Shown here: one piece after another, positions 1 to 6,037 of the stretch
How positions within the stretch are numbered: the stretch's first letter is position 1
Layout of the letters: every line of letters starts with the position of its first letter
Assembly: GCA_007133115.1 (NCBI GenBank)
Contig: SLNI01000257.1
Location: 1 to 7,708, forward strand
Source: Thioalkalivibrio sp.
Lineage (GTDB): Bacteria > Pseudomonadota > Gammaproteobacteria > Ectothiorhodospirales > Ectothiorhodospiraceae
DNA length: 7,708 nt
Direction of reading: 5' to 3'
The notes under the pieces: generated by a model
Seen by the model: only the letters and a program-made list of their open reading frames with translations
The model's database searches: none
Told to the model about the DNA's origin: nothing
Program-made: the position numbers and the translations under genes

Positions 1-1319
1 CCCCGCGCCCGCAGTTCGTCCAGCACCGCCATGGCCAGTGCCGCCCCCTCGTCCGGGTCGGTGCCCGTGCCCAGCTCGTCCAGCAAGATCAGACTCTCCC
101 CGGTCGCGTGCTCGAGGACCCGCTTCAGCACTTCGACATGGCCGGCGAACGTGGACAGGTGATGCAGCAGGCTCTGGTGATCACCGACATCCACCATCAG
201 GCGATCGAAACGGCCGATCTCGCAGTCGGCCTCGGCCGGGATGTGCAGCCCGCACCAGGCCATCGTGACCAGCAGGCCCAGGGTTTTCAGCGCCACCGTC
301 TTGCCCCCGGTGTTCGGACCGGTGATCAGGAGCAGCCGATGATCGTGATCCAGCGTCAGGCTCAACGGCACGGGCCGAGGGCCGCTACCCTCTGCGAATT
401 GCAGCAACAGCAGCGGGTGGTAGGCTTCGTCCAGTCGCGCACCCGCGTTCTCGACCAGGCGCGGCGCATGGGCATTCATCTGTTCCGAGAGGCGGCCGCC
501 GGCAAAAGCCAGGTCGATCCAGGTCAGAGCGCCGAGCAGCCGTTGCAGGTCTTCGAGGTATTCGCGCACGGTATCGGTGAGTTCCCGCAGCAGGCGCTGC
601 TGTTCCAGGTTGATGCGCTCGAGCACCGTGTCGAGACGGTTATTCAGCGGTACCGCCTCGATCGGTTCGATGATCTGCTCGCGACCGCCGGAAGCGGCGC
701 CACGGCGCACGCCCTTTACGCCCGACGCAGCGGACTCGGAAAGGAGCAGGACCGCCCGTTCCTGGTGCCAGTGCACCCGCCGTTCGGCACCCGCGGGCCC
801 GAGACTGTCCAGACGCCTGCGCACCACCTGCTCGACTTCGGCGCGCAACCGGGACCGCTCGGCGTACCCTTCGGCCAGGACCGTGCTCGCATCCTCGCGC
901 AGCGCACCACCGGGACGGAGGCTCCGCTCCAGCCGGGCCAGCAGCGCCGGCGGGGGTTCGAGCTCGTGGAGATCCTGCGGGTAGATCGCCGGCGTGTCGG
1001 CCAACGCCTGGGCCAGACGCGCAGCTTCGCGCATCAGCACCTGCAGGTTGTGCATGGCCTGCGCGGAGAGTGCAGCTCCCGGATTACCGGCCTGGCGCAA
1101 GGCCGGGCGCAGGTCGGGCAAGGCGCCAAGTTCGGGAAGGGATGCAGATTCGATGCGCTGCCGCGCCACGCTCACCGCCTGCTGGAGCGACCGCGCGACG
1201 TCCAGATTCGGGGCCGGTTCCAGTGCCCGAGCGGCATCAGCGCCATAGGGCGTGACCGTGAGCCGCTCCAGCAGCCGCTGGATGGCCGGAAAATCCAGGG
1301 CCTTCAGATCCACATCCAT
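1..1319 (-). CDS. mutS2: MutS2-type DNA mismatch/recombination ATPase (3' end cut by window edge)
   Basis: The first 439 residues of a MutS2-family protein are visible; the gene continues past base 1. The family are dimeric ABC-type ATPases that act on branched DNA or on stalled and collided ribosomes, and many carry a C-terminal Smr nuclease domain. Order seen: an N-terminal region beginning MDVDLKALDFPAIQRLLERL (1-20), a helical lever/clamp segment (about 40-290) including IIEPIEAVPLNNRL (216-229), then the ATPase. Walker A is GPNTGGKT (334-341), the signature-like segment is STFAGH (389-394), and Walker B is ILLDELGTGTDPDEG (411-425). The TGG Walker A and GTDPDEG Walker B favour MutS2 over MutS. 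Full-length members are roughly 780 residues, so the second half, including any Smr domain, is outside the window. The ATG at 1319-1317 shares its A with the TGA of the upstream reductase gene, which implies translational coupling. Family assignment is firm; whether it is an endonuclease cannot be judged. Confidence 0.9.
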   Translation of the reverse strand, partial: MDVDLKALDFPAIQRLLERLTVTPYGADAARALEPAPNLDVARSLQQAVSVARQRIESASLPELGALPDLRPALRQAGNPGAALSAQAMHNLQVLMREAARLAQALADTPAIYPQDLHELEPPPALLARLERSLRPGGALREDASTVLAEGYAERSRLRAEVEQVVRRRLDSLGPAGAERRVHWHQERAVLLLSESAASGVKGVRRGAASGGREQIIEPIEAVPLNNRLDTVLERINLEQQRLLRELTDTVREYLEDLQRLLGALTWIDLAFAGGRLSEQMNAHAPRLVENAGARLDEAYHPLLLLQFAEGSGPRPVPLSLTLDHDHRLLLITGPNTGGKTVALKTLGLLVTMAWCGLHIPAEADCEIGRFDRLMVDVGDHQSLLHHLSTFAGHVEVLKRVLEHATGESLILLDELGTGTDPDEGAALAMAVLDELRAR

Positions 1320-2482
1320 CACTCGGCCTTCTGGTACATACCGAGGTAAGCCTGCCGCTCCAGCAGCGGCAGGGCTGCGACCGCAAGCAGATCGTCCAGA
1401 TGCTCCGTGCAGCTGATTCCCACCAGCGAGGTCCCCAGCCCCGGCGTGGAGCGGTTGAACTGCAATGCGCGCCGGGCCGCATTCGGGTATTCGGCGAGCC
1501 GCTCGCCCACGATATCCACGGACTGCCGCCCCAGGTGTCCCTTGAGCAGCGTATGCGAAGCCATCATGTAGACCTCGAGCTGGTGCGCCGCCTGCAGGGC
1601 GGAAGCGATGTTGCCCTTCCCGGTCGCGGTATTGAAGCGGGTGAACCCCTCCAGCATCACCTGGTTGAAGGGCAGCATCGCCAGCCGGAAGTGATGCCGC
1701 GCGTGGGCGTCGCCGGTAACCTCCTGCGCCGCCCGTTCCGCGAGTCCCTGCATCGAAGTCAGAGACTGGAACAGCGGCGCGTCGGTCTCCACCCGGAAGC
1801 CTTCGTAGGTGCTGATGCCGTAGGCACGGATGCGGTTCTCGCGCACCGCGCGCTCCAGCAGCGCAAACACCGGCTCGAGCCTGCGATTGGCCATTTCCTT
1901 GCCGATCTCGGCAATATGCACCTCGGGCTGGTCGACAAGGAAGGCGTCCAGGGTCTCGACGCCCATTCGCTTGCGCGAGAGATCGATCTGGTAGTCGATG
2001 TATTCGGGGGTCAGCAAATGCGCGCCTTTGGCAAGCTGGTCGCGGCTTCCGAGTCCCGGCCCGACGATCTCGCGTTCGAACCAGTCATTCATGTCCGTCG
2101 GCGGGCCGCCATCGAGGGTCAGAAAACCGCCCTTGCTGATCAGGAACATCGCCTCGCGCGGGACACCCTCGACCAGGGCGCCGCGCACGCCGGCCCCGAC
2201 CGCCGCAAGCGAACGTCCGTAGCGATAGTGCGCAGCCGTGTCGATCACGTTGATGCCGGCACCCAGCGCCCGCGTGACGATCGCGCCGATCCGGGCATCC
2301 ACCTCGGGCGTGGCCGCCCCGCCGAAGGTGCCCACACCCAGGCTCGAGAGCCGCATCTTGGCGCGGGTGAACTCGCTGTAGTGCCCCTCGGCGGCATGGC
2401 CTGCCGCCAGGTGCTGCTCGGCGTAGGCACGCGTGGCCTTGGCGTTCGCGTAGCCCGGAATCAGTCCTTCGAACGGCTCCAT
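1319..2482 (-). CDS. Aldo/keto reductase family protein with altered catalytic His position
   Basis: A 387-residue cytoplasmic TIM-barrel oxidoreductase of the aldo/keto reductase superfamily, which normally reduces carbonyls with NADPH. Seen: SLGVGTFGG (47-55), INVIDTAAHYRYGRS (77-91) giving catalytic D81 and Y86, LISKGGF (114-120) giving K117, and a C-terminal cofactor-side segment STPGLGTSLVGISCTEHLDD (345-364). The fourth tetrad residue, a His in LDxxxxHNPE-like motifs, is replaced: the protein reads LDAFLVDQPE (178-187), with D184 at the His position. Length slightly exceeds the common 310-350 because of a 45-residue N-terminal extension before the first strand. I chose ATG 2482 because GAGG (2492-2489) lies 6 bases upstream. 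An ATG at 2488 directly abuts that GAGG, and the open frame back to 2683 runs through the divergent promoter region. The stop overlaps the mutS2 start. Substrate is unknown; a non-reductase role is possible. Confidence 0.88.
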   Translation of the reverse strand: MEPFEGLIPGYANAKATRAYAEQHLAAGHAAEGHYSEFTRAKMRLSSLGVGTFGGAATPEVDARIGAIVTRALGAGINVIDTAAHYRYGRSLAAVGAGVRGALVEGVPREAMFLISKGGFLTLDGGPPTDMNDWFEREIVGPGLGSRDQLAKGAHLLTPEYIDYQIDLSRKRMGVETLDAFLVDQPEVHIAEIGKEMANRRLEPVFALLERAVRENRIRAYGISTYEGFRVETDAPLFQSLTSMQGLAERAAQEVTGDAHARHHFRLAMLPFNQVMLEGFTRFNTATGKGNIASALQAAHQLEVYMMASHTLLKGHLGRQSVDIVGERLAEYPNAARRALQFNRSTPGLGTSLVGISCTEHLDDLLAVAALPLLERQAYLGMYQKAE

Positions 2483-2507
2483 AAGCATCCTCGAATATGC
2501 AGGGCGC

Positions 2508-2536
2508 ATCGTACGCGACCCCGGCCATGCAGGGAA
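2508..2536 (-). promoter_or_regulatory. Candidate promoter for the aldo/keto reductase-mutS2 unit
   Basis: On the minus strand TTCCCT (2536-2531) and TACGAT (2513-2508) are separated by 17 bases. Transcription would start near 2501, giving a leader of about 19 bases before the ATG at 2482. The -35 match is poor (3 of 6), so this is a positional guess supported mainly by the -10 element and the spacing. Confidence 0.3.
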
Positions 2537-2625
2537 AATCCGCCCGCGCAAAGCGAGGAATCCATGCCGGTACGCGGCACTCGGTGCGCGCCCGGGTTCC
2601 GGCCAAAAGCCTCTCCGCACGAGCG

Positions 2626-2634
2626 TGCTACGAT
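2626..2634 (+). promoter_or_regulatory. Candidate extended -10 promoter for the yaiL-like gene
   Basis: TGCTACGAT is a TGn extension followed by a TACGAT -10 hexamer. The start would fall near 2641, about 26 bases before the GTG start codon at 2667. No good -35 hexamer is seen at 16-18 bases upstream, which is tolerable for an extended -10 promoter. It lies in the 184-base gap between two divergent genes, where a promoter is required. Confidence 0.42.
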
Positions 2635-2652
2635 TCCGGCTCGATTGCGGTT

Positions 2653-2658
2653 GGGAGG
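2653..2658 (+). promoter_or_regulatory. Ribosome binding site fixing a GTG start
   Basis: GGGAGG, 8 bases before GTG 2667. It decides the start of the yaiL-like gene in favour of this GTG over an upstream in-frame codon at 2625, which would overlap the candidate promoter. Confidence 0.7.
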
Positions 2659-2666
2659 ACAGAAGC

Positions 2667-3215
2667 GTGGCGGGGTCACTCAAGGATCAGTTGCTGAAAG
2701 CCGGCCTGGCCAGCAAGAAGCAGGCAAAGGAGGCCGAACTGGCGAAGCGCCGTGAGCAGAAGCAGAACCGCTCGGGACCCGACCCGGCAGAGCGGGAACG
2801 TGCGGCCGCGATCGAAGCCGCGCGCCGGGAAAAGATCGCGAAGGACCGCGAGCTGAACGAACAGCGGCAGGCGGAGAAAGCGCGCCGCGCCCTGCGGGCG
2901 GAGATCCGCCAGCTGGCGGAGCAGCACCGCATCGCACCCCCTGCGAATGCCGACGTTCGCTACCATTTCGTTCGGGATGGCCGGGTCCAGTCCATCTGGA
3001 TCGACGCGGAGCTGCAGAAACTGCTCGGTGCCGGAACCCTCCGACTCGTCGCCGTGGAACAGGCGTTCGTTCTGGTGCCGGCGGACATCGCCGAGCGCAT
3101 CGCGCAACGCGACCCCGCGGCCCTCGTAGAGAACGAAGACCCGTCGAACGCCCGAAACACCGAGGATGACGCGCTCTACGAGCAGTTCCCGATCCCCGAC
3201 GACCTGCACTGGTAG
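2667..3215 (+). CDS. yaiL: DUF2058 / YaiL-family protein
   Basis: A 182-residue soluble protein of the DUF2058 family, related to E. coli YaiL. Members have been labelled nucleoprotein or polynucleotide-associated, but no biochemical role is settled. The opening SLKDQLLKAGLASKKQAKEA (4-23) matches the family's LQEQLLKAGL..SKKA start. Residues 15-88 are extremely rich in K, R, E and A with almost no hydrophobic core, consistent with a long charged helix or coiled coil that could bind nucleic acid. A compact C-terminal part (about 95-150) has VRYHFVRDGRVQSIWID and FVLVPADIAERIAQRD, and the protein ends in the family-typical FPIPDDLHW (174-182). Start is GTG with a strong ribosome site (GGGAGG). 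It is divergent from the reductase gene and lies 83-98 bases before the Fur-family gene, depending on that gene's start. I see no functional link to the zinc genes, though read-through into zur is possible because no terminator is visible. Confidence 0.88.
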   Translation: MAGSLKDQLLKAGLASKKQAKEAELAKRREQKQNRSGPDPAERERAAAIEAARREKIAKDRELNEQRQAEKARRALRAEIRQLAEQHRIAPPANADVRYHFVRDGRVQSIWIDAELQKLLGAGTLRLVAVEQAFVLVPADIAERIAQRDPAALVENEDPSNARNTEDDALYEQFPIPDDLHW

Positions 3216-3313
3216 ATCCGCGTACCGCCGCGCCCGGATGGGCGATTCACGGGACCACGACATTCAAACCACCGAATTGCATCCGGGGCGCCCGGGTGAT
3301 GGAATGCTCGTTC

Positions 3314-3742
3314 ATGGAACGGACCGACCATTCGTCGCGCGCCCGCGCGCGGCTCAAGAGCGCCGGAGCCCGAGTCACCCCGGCCCGGCTCGCGGTGTTG
3401 GACACCCTTCTGGCAAGCCCGCGTGCGCTCTCGCACCAGGAAGTGGAACAGGCAGTCCGGGTCGGTGGCCTCGATACCGACCGGGTCACGGTCTACCGGG
3501 TGCTGGACTGGCTCGTGGAGCACGATCTTGCGCACCGGATCTCGGCCGAGGACCGCGTCTGGCGCTTCAATGCGGCCGATCGGGAAGTCGCGGGACACGC
3601 GCACTTCCAATGCATCCGATGCGGCCGGGTGTACTGCCTGAATGACCTGCAGCCTGCGTTCGCCTTCAACCTGCCTGCGGGGTATCGCTTCCAGCATGCC
3701 GAATTGACGCTGCAGGGTACCTGCCCCGACTGCAGCCACTGA
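3314..3742 (+). CDS. zur: Fur-family transcriptional repressor, probably zinc uptake regulator Zur
   Basis: A 142-residue cytoplasmic, dimeric DNA-binding metal sensor of the Fur superfamily. The N-terminal winged helix includes AGARVTPARLAVLDTLLAS (18-36) and a recognition-helix region TDRVTVYRVLDWLVEHDLAHRI (56-77). The C-terminal metal/dimer domain has HAHFQCIRCGRVYCL (95-109) and CPDC (137-140), giving two CxxC pairs (C100/C103, C137/C140) for a structural zinc, plus H95, H97 and H128 as possible sensory ligands. Assignment to Zur rather than Fur or PerR rests mostly on context: immediately downstream are two operator-like repeats and DUF1826 and ZigA genes, a typical zinc-starvation set. 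In-frame alternatives are GTG 3296 and ATG 3299. I prefer ATG 3314 for family length, but no start has a convincing ribosome site. A GC-rich stem (CCGGG 3283-3287 with CCCGG 3291-3295) lies just before the upstream candidates. Confidence 0.85.
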   Translation: MERTDHSSRARARLKSAGARVTPARLAVLDTLLASPRALSHQEVEQAVRVGGLDTDRVTVYRVLDWLVEHDLAHRISAEDRVWRFNAADREVAGHAHFQCIRCGRVYCLNDLQPAFAFNLPAGYRFQHAELTLQGTCPDCSH

Positions 3743-3826
3743 GCCGTGTCCCAGGCGCACGGCGCAGCCGCGCTCCGGACCCCTTGACGCTCGCGCCTCG
3801 AAGTCCACCCACACCGCCGTACCTTC

Positions 3827-3845
3827 GATGCAATTCTGTTGCATC
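3827..3845 (+). promoter_or_regulatory. Zur-box-like operator 1 (perfect inverted repeat)
   Basis: GATGCAA-TTCTG-TTGCATC has perfect 7-base arms and a 5-base centre. The outer ATG...CAT spans 17 bases, the same spacing as ATG...CAT in the E. coli-type Zur box as I recall it, though the inner bases differ. It overlaps the candidate -35 element (3839-3844), so binding would block RNA polymerase. Confidence 0.75.
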
Positions 3846-3868
3846 TGAATTCCGCCTGCCCTTAGAAT
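3839..3868 (+). promoter_or_regulatory. Candidate promoter of the DUF1826-zigA operon
   Basis: TTGCAT (3839-3844) and TAGAAT (3863-3868) are separated by 18 bases, predicting a start near 3875 and a leader of roughly 23 bases. The -10 matches consensus at five of six positions and the -35 at three of six. Both elements are embedded in or overlap the two inverted repeats, as expected for a repressed promoter. Confidence 0.5.
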
Positions 3869-3884
3869 GCAATAAAGTTGCATC
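3866..3884 (+). promoter_or_regulatory. Zur-box-like operator 2 (near-perfect inverted repeat)
   Basis: AATGCAA-TAAAG-TTGCATC has the same 7-5-7 geometry as operator 1, with one arm mismatch. Its centre is 39 bases from that of operator 1. It covers the end of the -10 hexamer and the predicted start point. Two copies of one rare AT-rich palindrome in GC-rich DNA, in front of a zinc-linked operon, support an operator role. Confidence 0.72.
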
Positions 3885-3897
3885 TACAGGCACCTTC

Positions 3898-4581
3898 ATG
3901 GCTCCCGATTCCCTTTCCGTGCAGACTTTGCCCCGCCCTGAAGCGGCCCCACGACCGCACACCTGGGTTTGTGACTCACCGGGCGGATTGGTCGGAATCT
4001 TCGAAACCGGGGTGCAGATCGCCTATTACCGAAGGGCGGCAAACCCCACGATCGGAGCCTACCTGGACGAAGCGGCAACCGGGATCCGGGTCGGTATTTC
4101 CCAGACCGTCGCTGCGGGTGCGGAACCGGAACTCGCAAGTCTGCCCAACCAGGCTGGTCGCGAAGAACTGCTTCGGGACATCCACTGGATCACCGGCCTG
4201 TACACCGATCTTCTCGGCTGTCCTGCCGTGGCCCTGCGCCTCGAAGTCCTGACGCGTCCGATGTGTCCACGGTTTCACGTGGATCGCACGGGAATCCGGC
4301 TGGTCTGCACCTGGCGGGGCCCGGGTACCCAGTGGCTGGATGATGCCTGGGCAAGGCGCGACCGCCTTGGCTCAGGCAGTGGTGGCCAACCCGACGAGTC
4401 GTCCGGCCTGATGCTGCCCGGAACCGATATTGGCGAAGTCCCGAGTTTCGCGGTCGCCCTTCTGAAGGGCTCCCTCTGGCAGGGCAACGAGGGACGCGGC
4501 GTGATTCATCGCTCGCCGACGACCGCTGCCCACGACCTCCCTCGCGTGATGATGTCCCTCGACGCGATCTGGGAGGACTGA
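3898..4581 (+). CDS. DUF1826 domain-containing protein, likely Zur-regulated
   Basis: A 227-residue protein of the DUF1826 family, which from memory is recurrently found beside COG0523 GTPases in proteobacteria. Its reaction is unknown. No signal peptide or membrane segment is seen, so it is probably cytoplasmic. The best-conserved-looking stretch is MCPRFHVDRTGIRLVCTWRG (122-141), followed by GPGTQWLDD (141-149), then LLKGSLWQGN (188-197) and GVIHRSP (201-207). H127, D129 and H204 form an HxD...H arrangement, with R216 twelve residues after the distal His. That pattern resembles the facial metal triad and cosubstrate Arg of Fe(II)/2-oxoglutarate oxygenases, but the comparison is my inference. 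Start ATG 3898 has a weak ACAGG site 7 bases upstream. The open frame extends back to 3784, but that would translate the operators. It leads an operon, with zigA 72 bases downstream. It could instead be a metal-binding accessory protein without catalysis. Confidence 0.85.
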   Translation: MAPDSLSVQTLPRPEAAPRPHTWVCDSPGGLVGIFETGVQIAYYRRAANPTIGAYLDEAATGIRVGISQTVAAGAEPELASLPNQAGREELLRDIHWITGLYTDLLGCPAVALRLEVLTRPMCPRFHVDRTGIRLVCTWRGPGTQWLDDAWARRDRLGSGSGGQPDESSGLMLPGTDIGEVPSFAVALLKGSLWQGNEGRGVIHRSPTTAAHDLPRVMMSLDAIWED

Positions 4582-4587
4582 GGTCGG

Positions 4588-4615
4588 CACCGGTCCCGGT
4601 GGCGCGGTGGCGCGC
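4588..4615 (+). other. Tandem stem-loops between the DUF1826 gene and zigA
   Basis: Two perfect adjacent inverted repeats fill much of this 72-base gap: CACCGG-TC-CCGGTG (4588-4601) and GCGCG-GTGG-CGCGC (4602-4615). A T5 run occurs only at 4632-4636, too far away for an intrinsic terminator. In the mRNA they could slow exonucleases or polymerase and set different levels for the two genes. GC-rich spacers form such stems fairly easily, so function is uncertain. Confidence 0.4.
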
Positions 4616-4653
4616 ATACCGGCGACCCAACTTTTTCCCCAATGGAGCACGCC

Positions 4654-5871
4654 ATGCATTCAGACCCGCGTTTGCCGGTAACCGTACTGTCGGGATTCCT
4701 CGGCGCCGGGAAAACCACGCTGTTGAACCACATCCTGACCAACCGGGAAGGGGCTCGAGTGGCGGTGATCGTGAACGACATGAGCGAGATCAACGTAGAT
4801 GCAGCGTCGATTCGGGAGGGCGATGCCACCCTGTCCCGCACCGAGGAAAAGCTGATCGAAATGAGCAACGGCTGCATCTGTTGCACCTTGCGCGAAGACC
4901 TCCTGGTCGAGGTTGCCCAGCTGGCGAAAGACGGCCGCTTCGACTACCTCGTTATCGAGTCCACGGGAATCTCCGAGCCGCTCCCGGTGGCGGAGACGTT
5001 CACCTTCGAGGACGAGAACGGCCAGTCGCTCGCCTCGATCGCACGCCTGGACACCATGGTGACGGTCGTCGATGCCCTCAATTTTCTCAACGACTACGCG
5101 TCCGCTGATTCCGTTCAGGATCGCGGCGAGTCACTCGGGGACGAGGACGATCGCACGGTGGTCGACCTTCTCATCGATCAGGTCGAGTTCTGCGACGTGA
5201 TCGTGGTGAACAAGGCCGACCTCGTAACGCCAAACGAGATGGGCCGACTGATTTCGATCCTGCAGGCCCTGAACCCGCGCGCGCGCATCCAGTTCGCCCA
5301 GTTCGGGCAAGTCCCGCTGAGCGCGGTGCTGGATACCGGCCTGTTCGACTTTGAACAGGCCGCCGCAGCACCCGGGTGGCTGCAGGAAATGCGCGGCGAG
5401 CACGTTCCGGAAACCCTGGAGTACGGCATTGCAAGCTTCGTCTATCGCGCCCGGCGCCCGTTTCACCCGCAGCGCTTCTGGGACCTCATCCACAGCGAGT
5501 GGCCGGGGGTCGTCCGTTCCAAGGGCTGGTTCTGGCTCGCGTCGCGTCCGGATATCGCAGGTTCCTGGTCCCAGGCCGGGGGCGCCTGCCGCCACGGCGC
5601 CGCAGGCCTTTGGTGGAGTGCGGTGGACGCAGCCGACTGGCCGGACGATGACGCCTACCGAGCCGACATCATCGAAAAACTGGAGAGCCCCTGGGGCGAC
5701 CGCCGGCAGGAACTGATGCTCATCGGCATCGGCATGGACGAGAACCTCCTGCGTACCCGTCTGGATGCCTGCCTGCTCACGGACGCCGAAATGGCCCTGG
5801 GCACGGGGGGCTGGGCCAGCCTCCACGATCCGTTCCCGAGCTGGGGCCGGACGCGGGAAGACGCCGCCTGA
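4654..5871 (+). CDS. zigA: COG0523 zinc metallochaperone GTPase, ZigA type
   Basis: A 405-residue cytoplasmic G3E-family GTPase thought to hand zinc to client metalloproteins during zinc starvation. Visible in order: Walker A GFLGAGKT (14-21), NDMSEINVD (41-49), the metal-binding GCICC motif (73-77, C74/C76/C77), [15 protein letters not shown] (102-116), guanine-specificity NKAD (186-189), and a CobW C-terminal domain with [16 protein letters not shown] (257-272), [19 protein letters not shown] (281-299) and [16 protein letters not shown] (306-321). The C-terminal signature and WGDRRQEL (347-354) are those of the ZigA/zinc-linked branch rather than the cobalamin CobW branch. Length is normal and no His-rich loop is present. 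ATG 4654 is chosen because GGAG (4644-4647) is 6 bases upstream; ATG 4642 would add four residues. No operator lies directly upstream, so it is probably cotranscribed with the DUF1826 gene from the repressed promoter. Confidence 0.93.
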   Translation: MHSDPRLPVTVLSGFLGAGKTTLLNHILTNREGARVAVIVNDMSEINVDAASIREGDATLSRTEEKLIEMSNGCICCTLREDLLVEVAQLAKDGRFDYLVIESTGISEPLPVAETFTFEDENGQSLASIARLDTMVTVVDALNFLNDYASADSVQDRGESLGDEDDRTVVDLLIDQVEFCDVIVVNKADLVTPNEMGRLISILQALNPRARIQFAQFGQVPLSAVLDTGLFDFEQAAAAPGWLQEMRGEHVPETLEYGIASFVYRARRPFHPQRFWDLIHSEWPGVVRSKGWFWLASRPDIAGSWSQAGGACRHGAAGLWWSAVDAADWPDDDAYRADIIEKLESPWGDRRQELMLIGIGMDENLLRTRLDACLLTDAEMALGTGGWASLHDPFPSWGRTREDAA

Positions 5872-5876
5872 CCCGT

Positions 5877-5894
5877 ATTCCGCTCGCACGGAAT
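5877..5894 (+). other. Stem-loop just after zigA
   Basis: ATTCCG-CTCGCA-CGGAAT is a perfect 6-base stem with a 6-base loop, beginning 5 bases after the zigA stop. No T-run follows, so it is not a convincing intrinsic terminator; it may be a 3'-end stabilising stem. The rest of 5895-6016 shows no gene or motif I recognise. Confidence 0.3.
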
Positions 5895-6016
5895 TCCTGA
5901 ACGCCGGATCCACCGATGCGAACCATGGCGACGATACGTTGGTGGTCGCCTGACGCCTCCACTGCTGACCGGAACGTCCACGCGGCGCAGACACTCCGGA
6001 CACACGGCGCAGGGCA

Positions 6017-6037
6017 TGACCCTGGTTCTCAGGGTCA
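6017..6037. terminator. Stem-loop between convergent genes, possible bidirectional terminator
   Basis: TGACCCTG-GTTCT-CAGGGTCA is a perfect 8-base stem with a 5-base loop, the strongest inverted repeat between the convergent zigA and cbbO-like genes. Its right arm ends in the TGA stop of the cbbO-like gene (6037-6035). Neither strand has a following T-run, so termination by this element alone is doubtful. Confidence 0.45.

Noticed and set aside
108..1349. Long plus-strand open frame (413 codons) opposite mutS2
   Set aside because: It is antisense to a clear MutS2 coding frame with Walker motifs; its Gln/Arg-rich translation has no family features. High GC produces such frames.
2483..2683. 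N-terminal extension of the aldo/keto reductase to 2683
   Set aside because: The extra 67 residues are Arg/Pro/Ser-rich and unlike the family, overlap the yaiL start and promoter, and a good ribosome site precedes the start at 2482.
1400..2755. Long plus-strand open frame (451 codons) opposite the aldo/keto reductase gene
   Set aside because: It runs antisense to a recognisable reductase and through the divergent promoter gap into yaiL; the protein is low in hydrophobic structure and resembles nothing.
3711..3726. Small inverted repeat GCAGG-GTA-CCTGC near the end of zur as a terminator
   Set aside because: It lies within coding sequence, the stem is only 5 bp and no T-run follows.
3176..3883. 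Minus-strand open frame across zur and the operator region
   Set aside because: It is antisense to the Fur-family gene and would place coding sequence over the palindromes; no ribosome site or family match.
3784..3897. N-terminal extension of the DUF1826 protein to 3784
   Set aside because: It would translate both operator palindromes and the predicted promoter; the ATG at 3898 fits the predicted transcript start.
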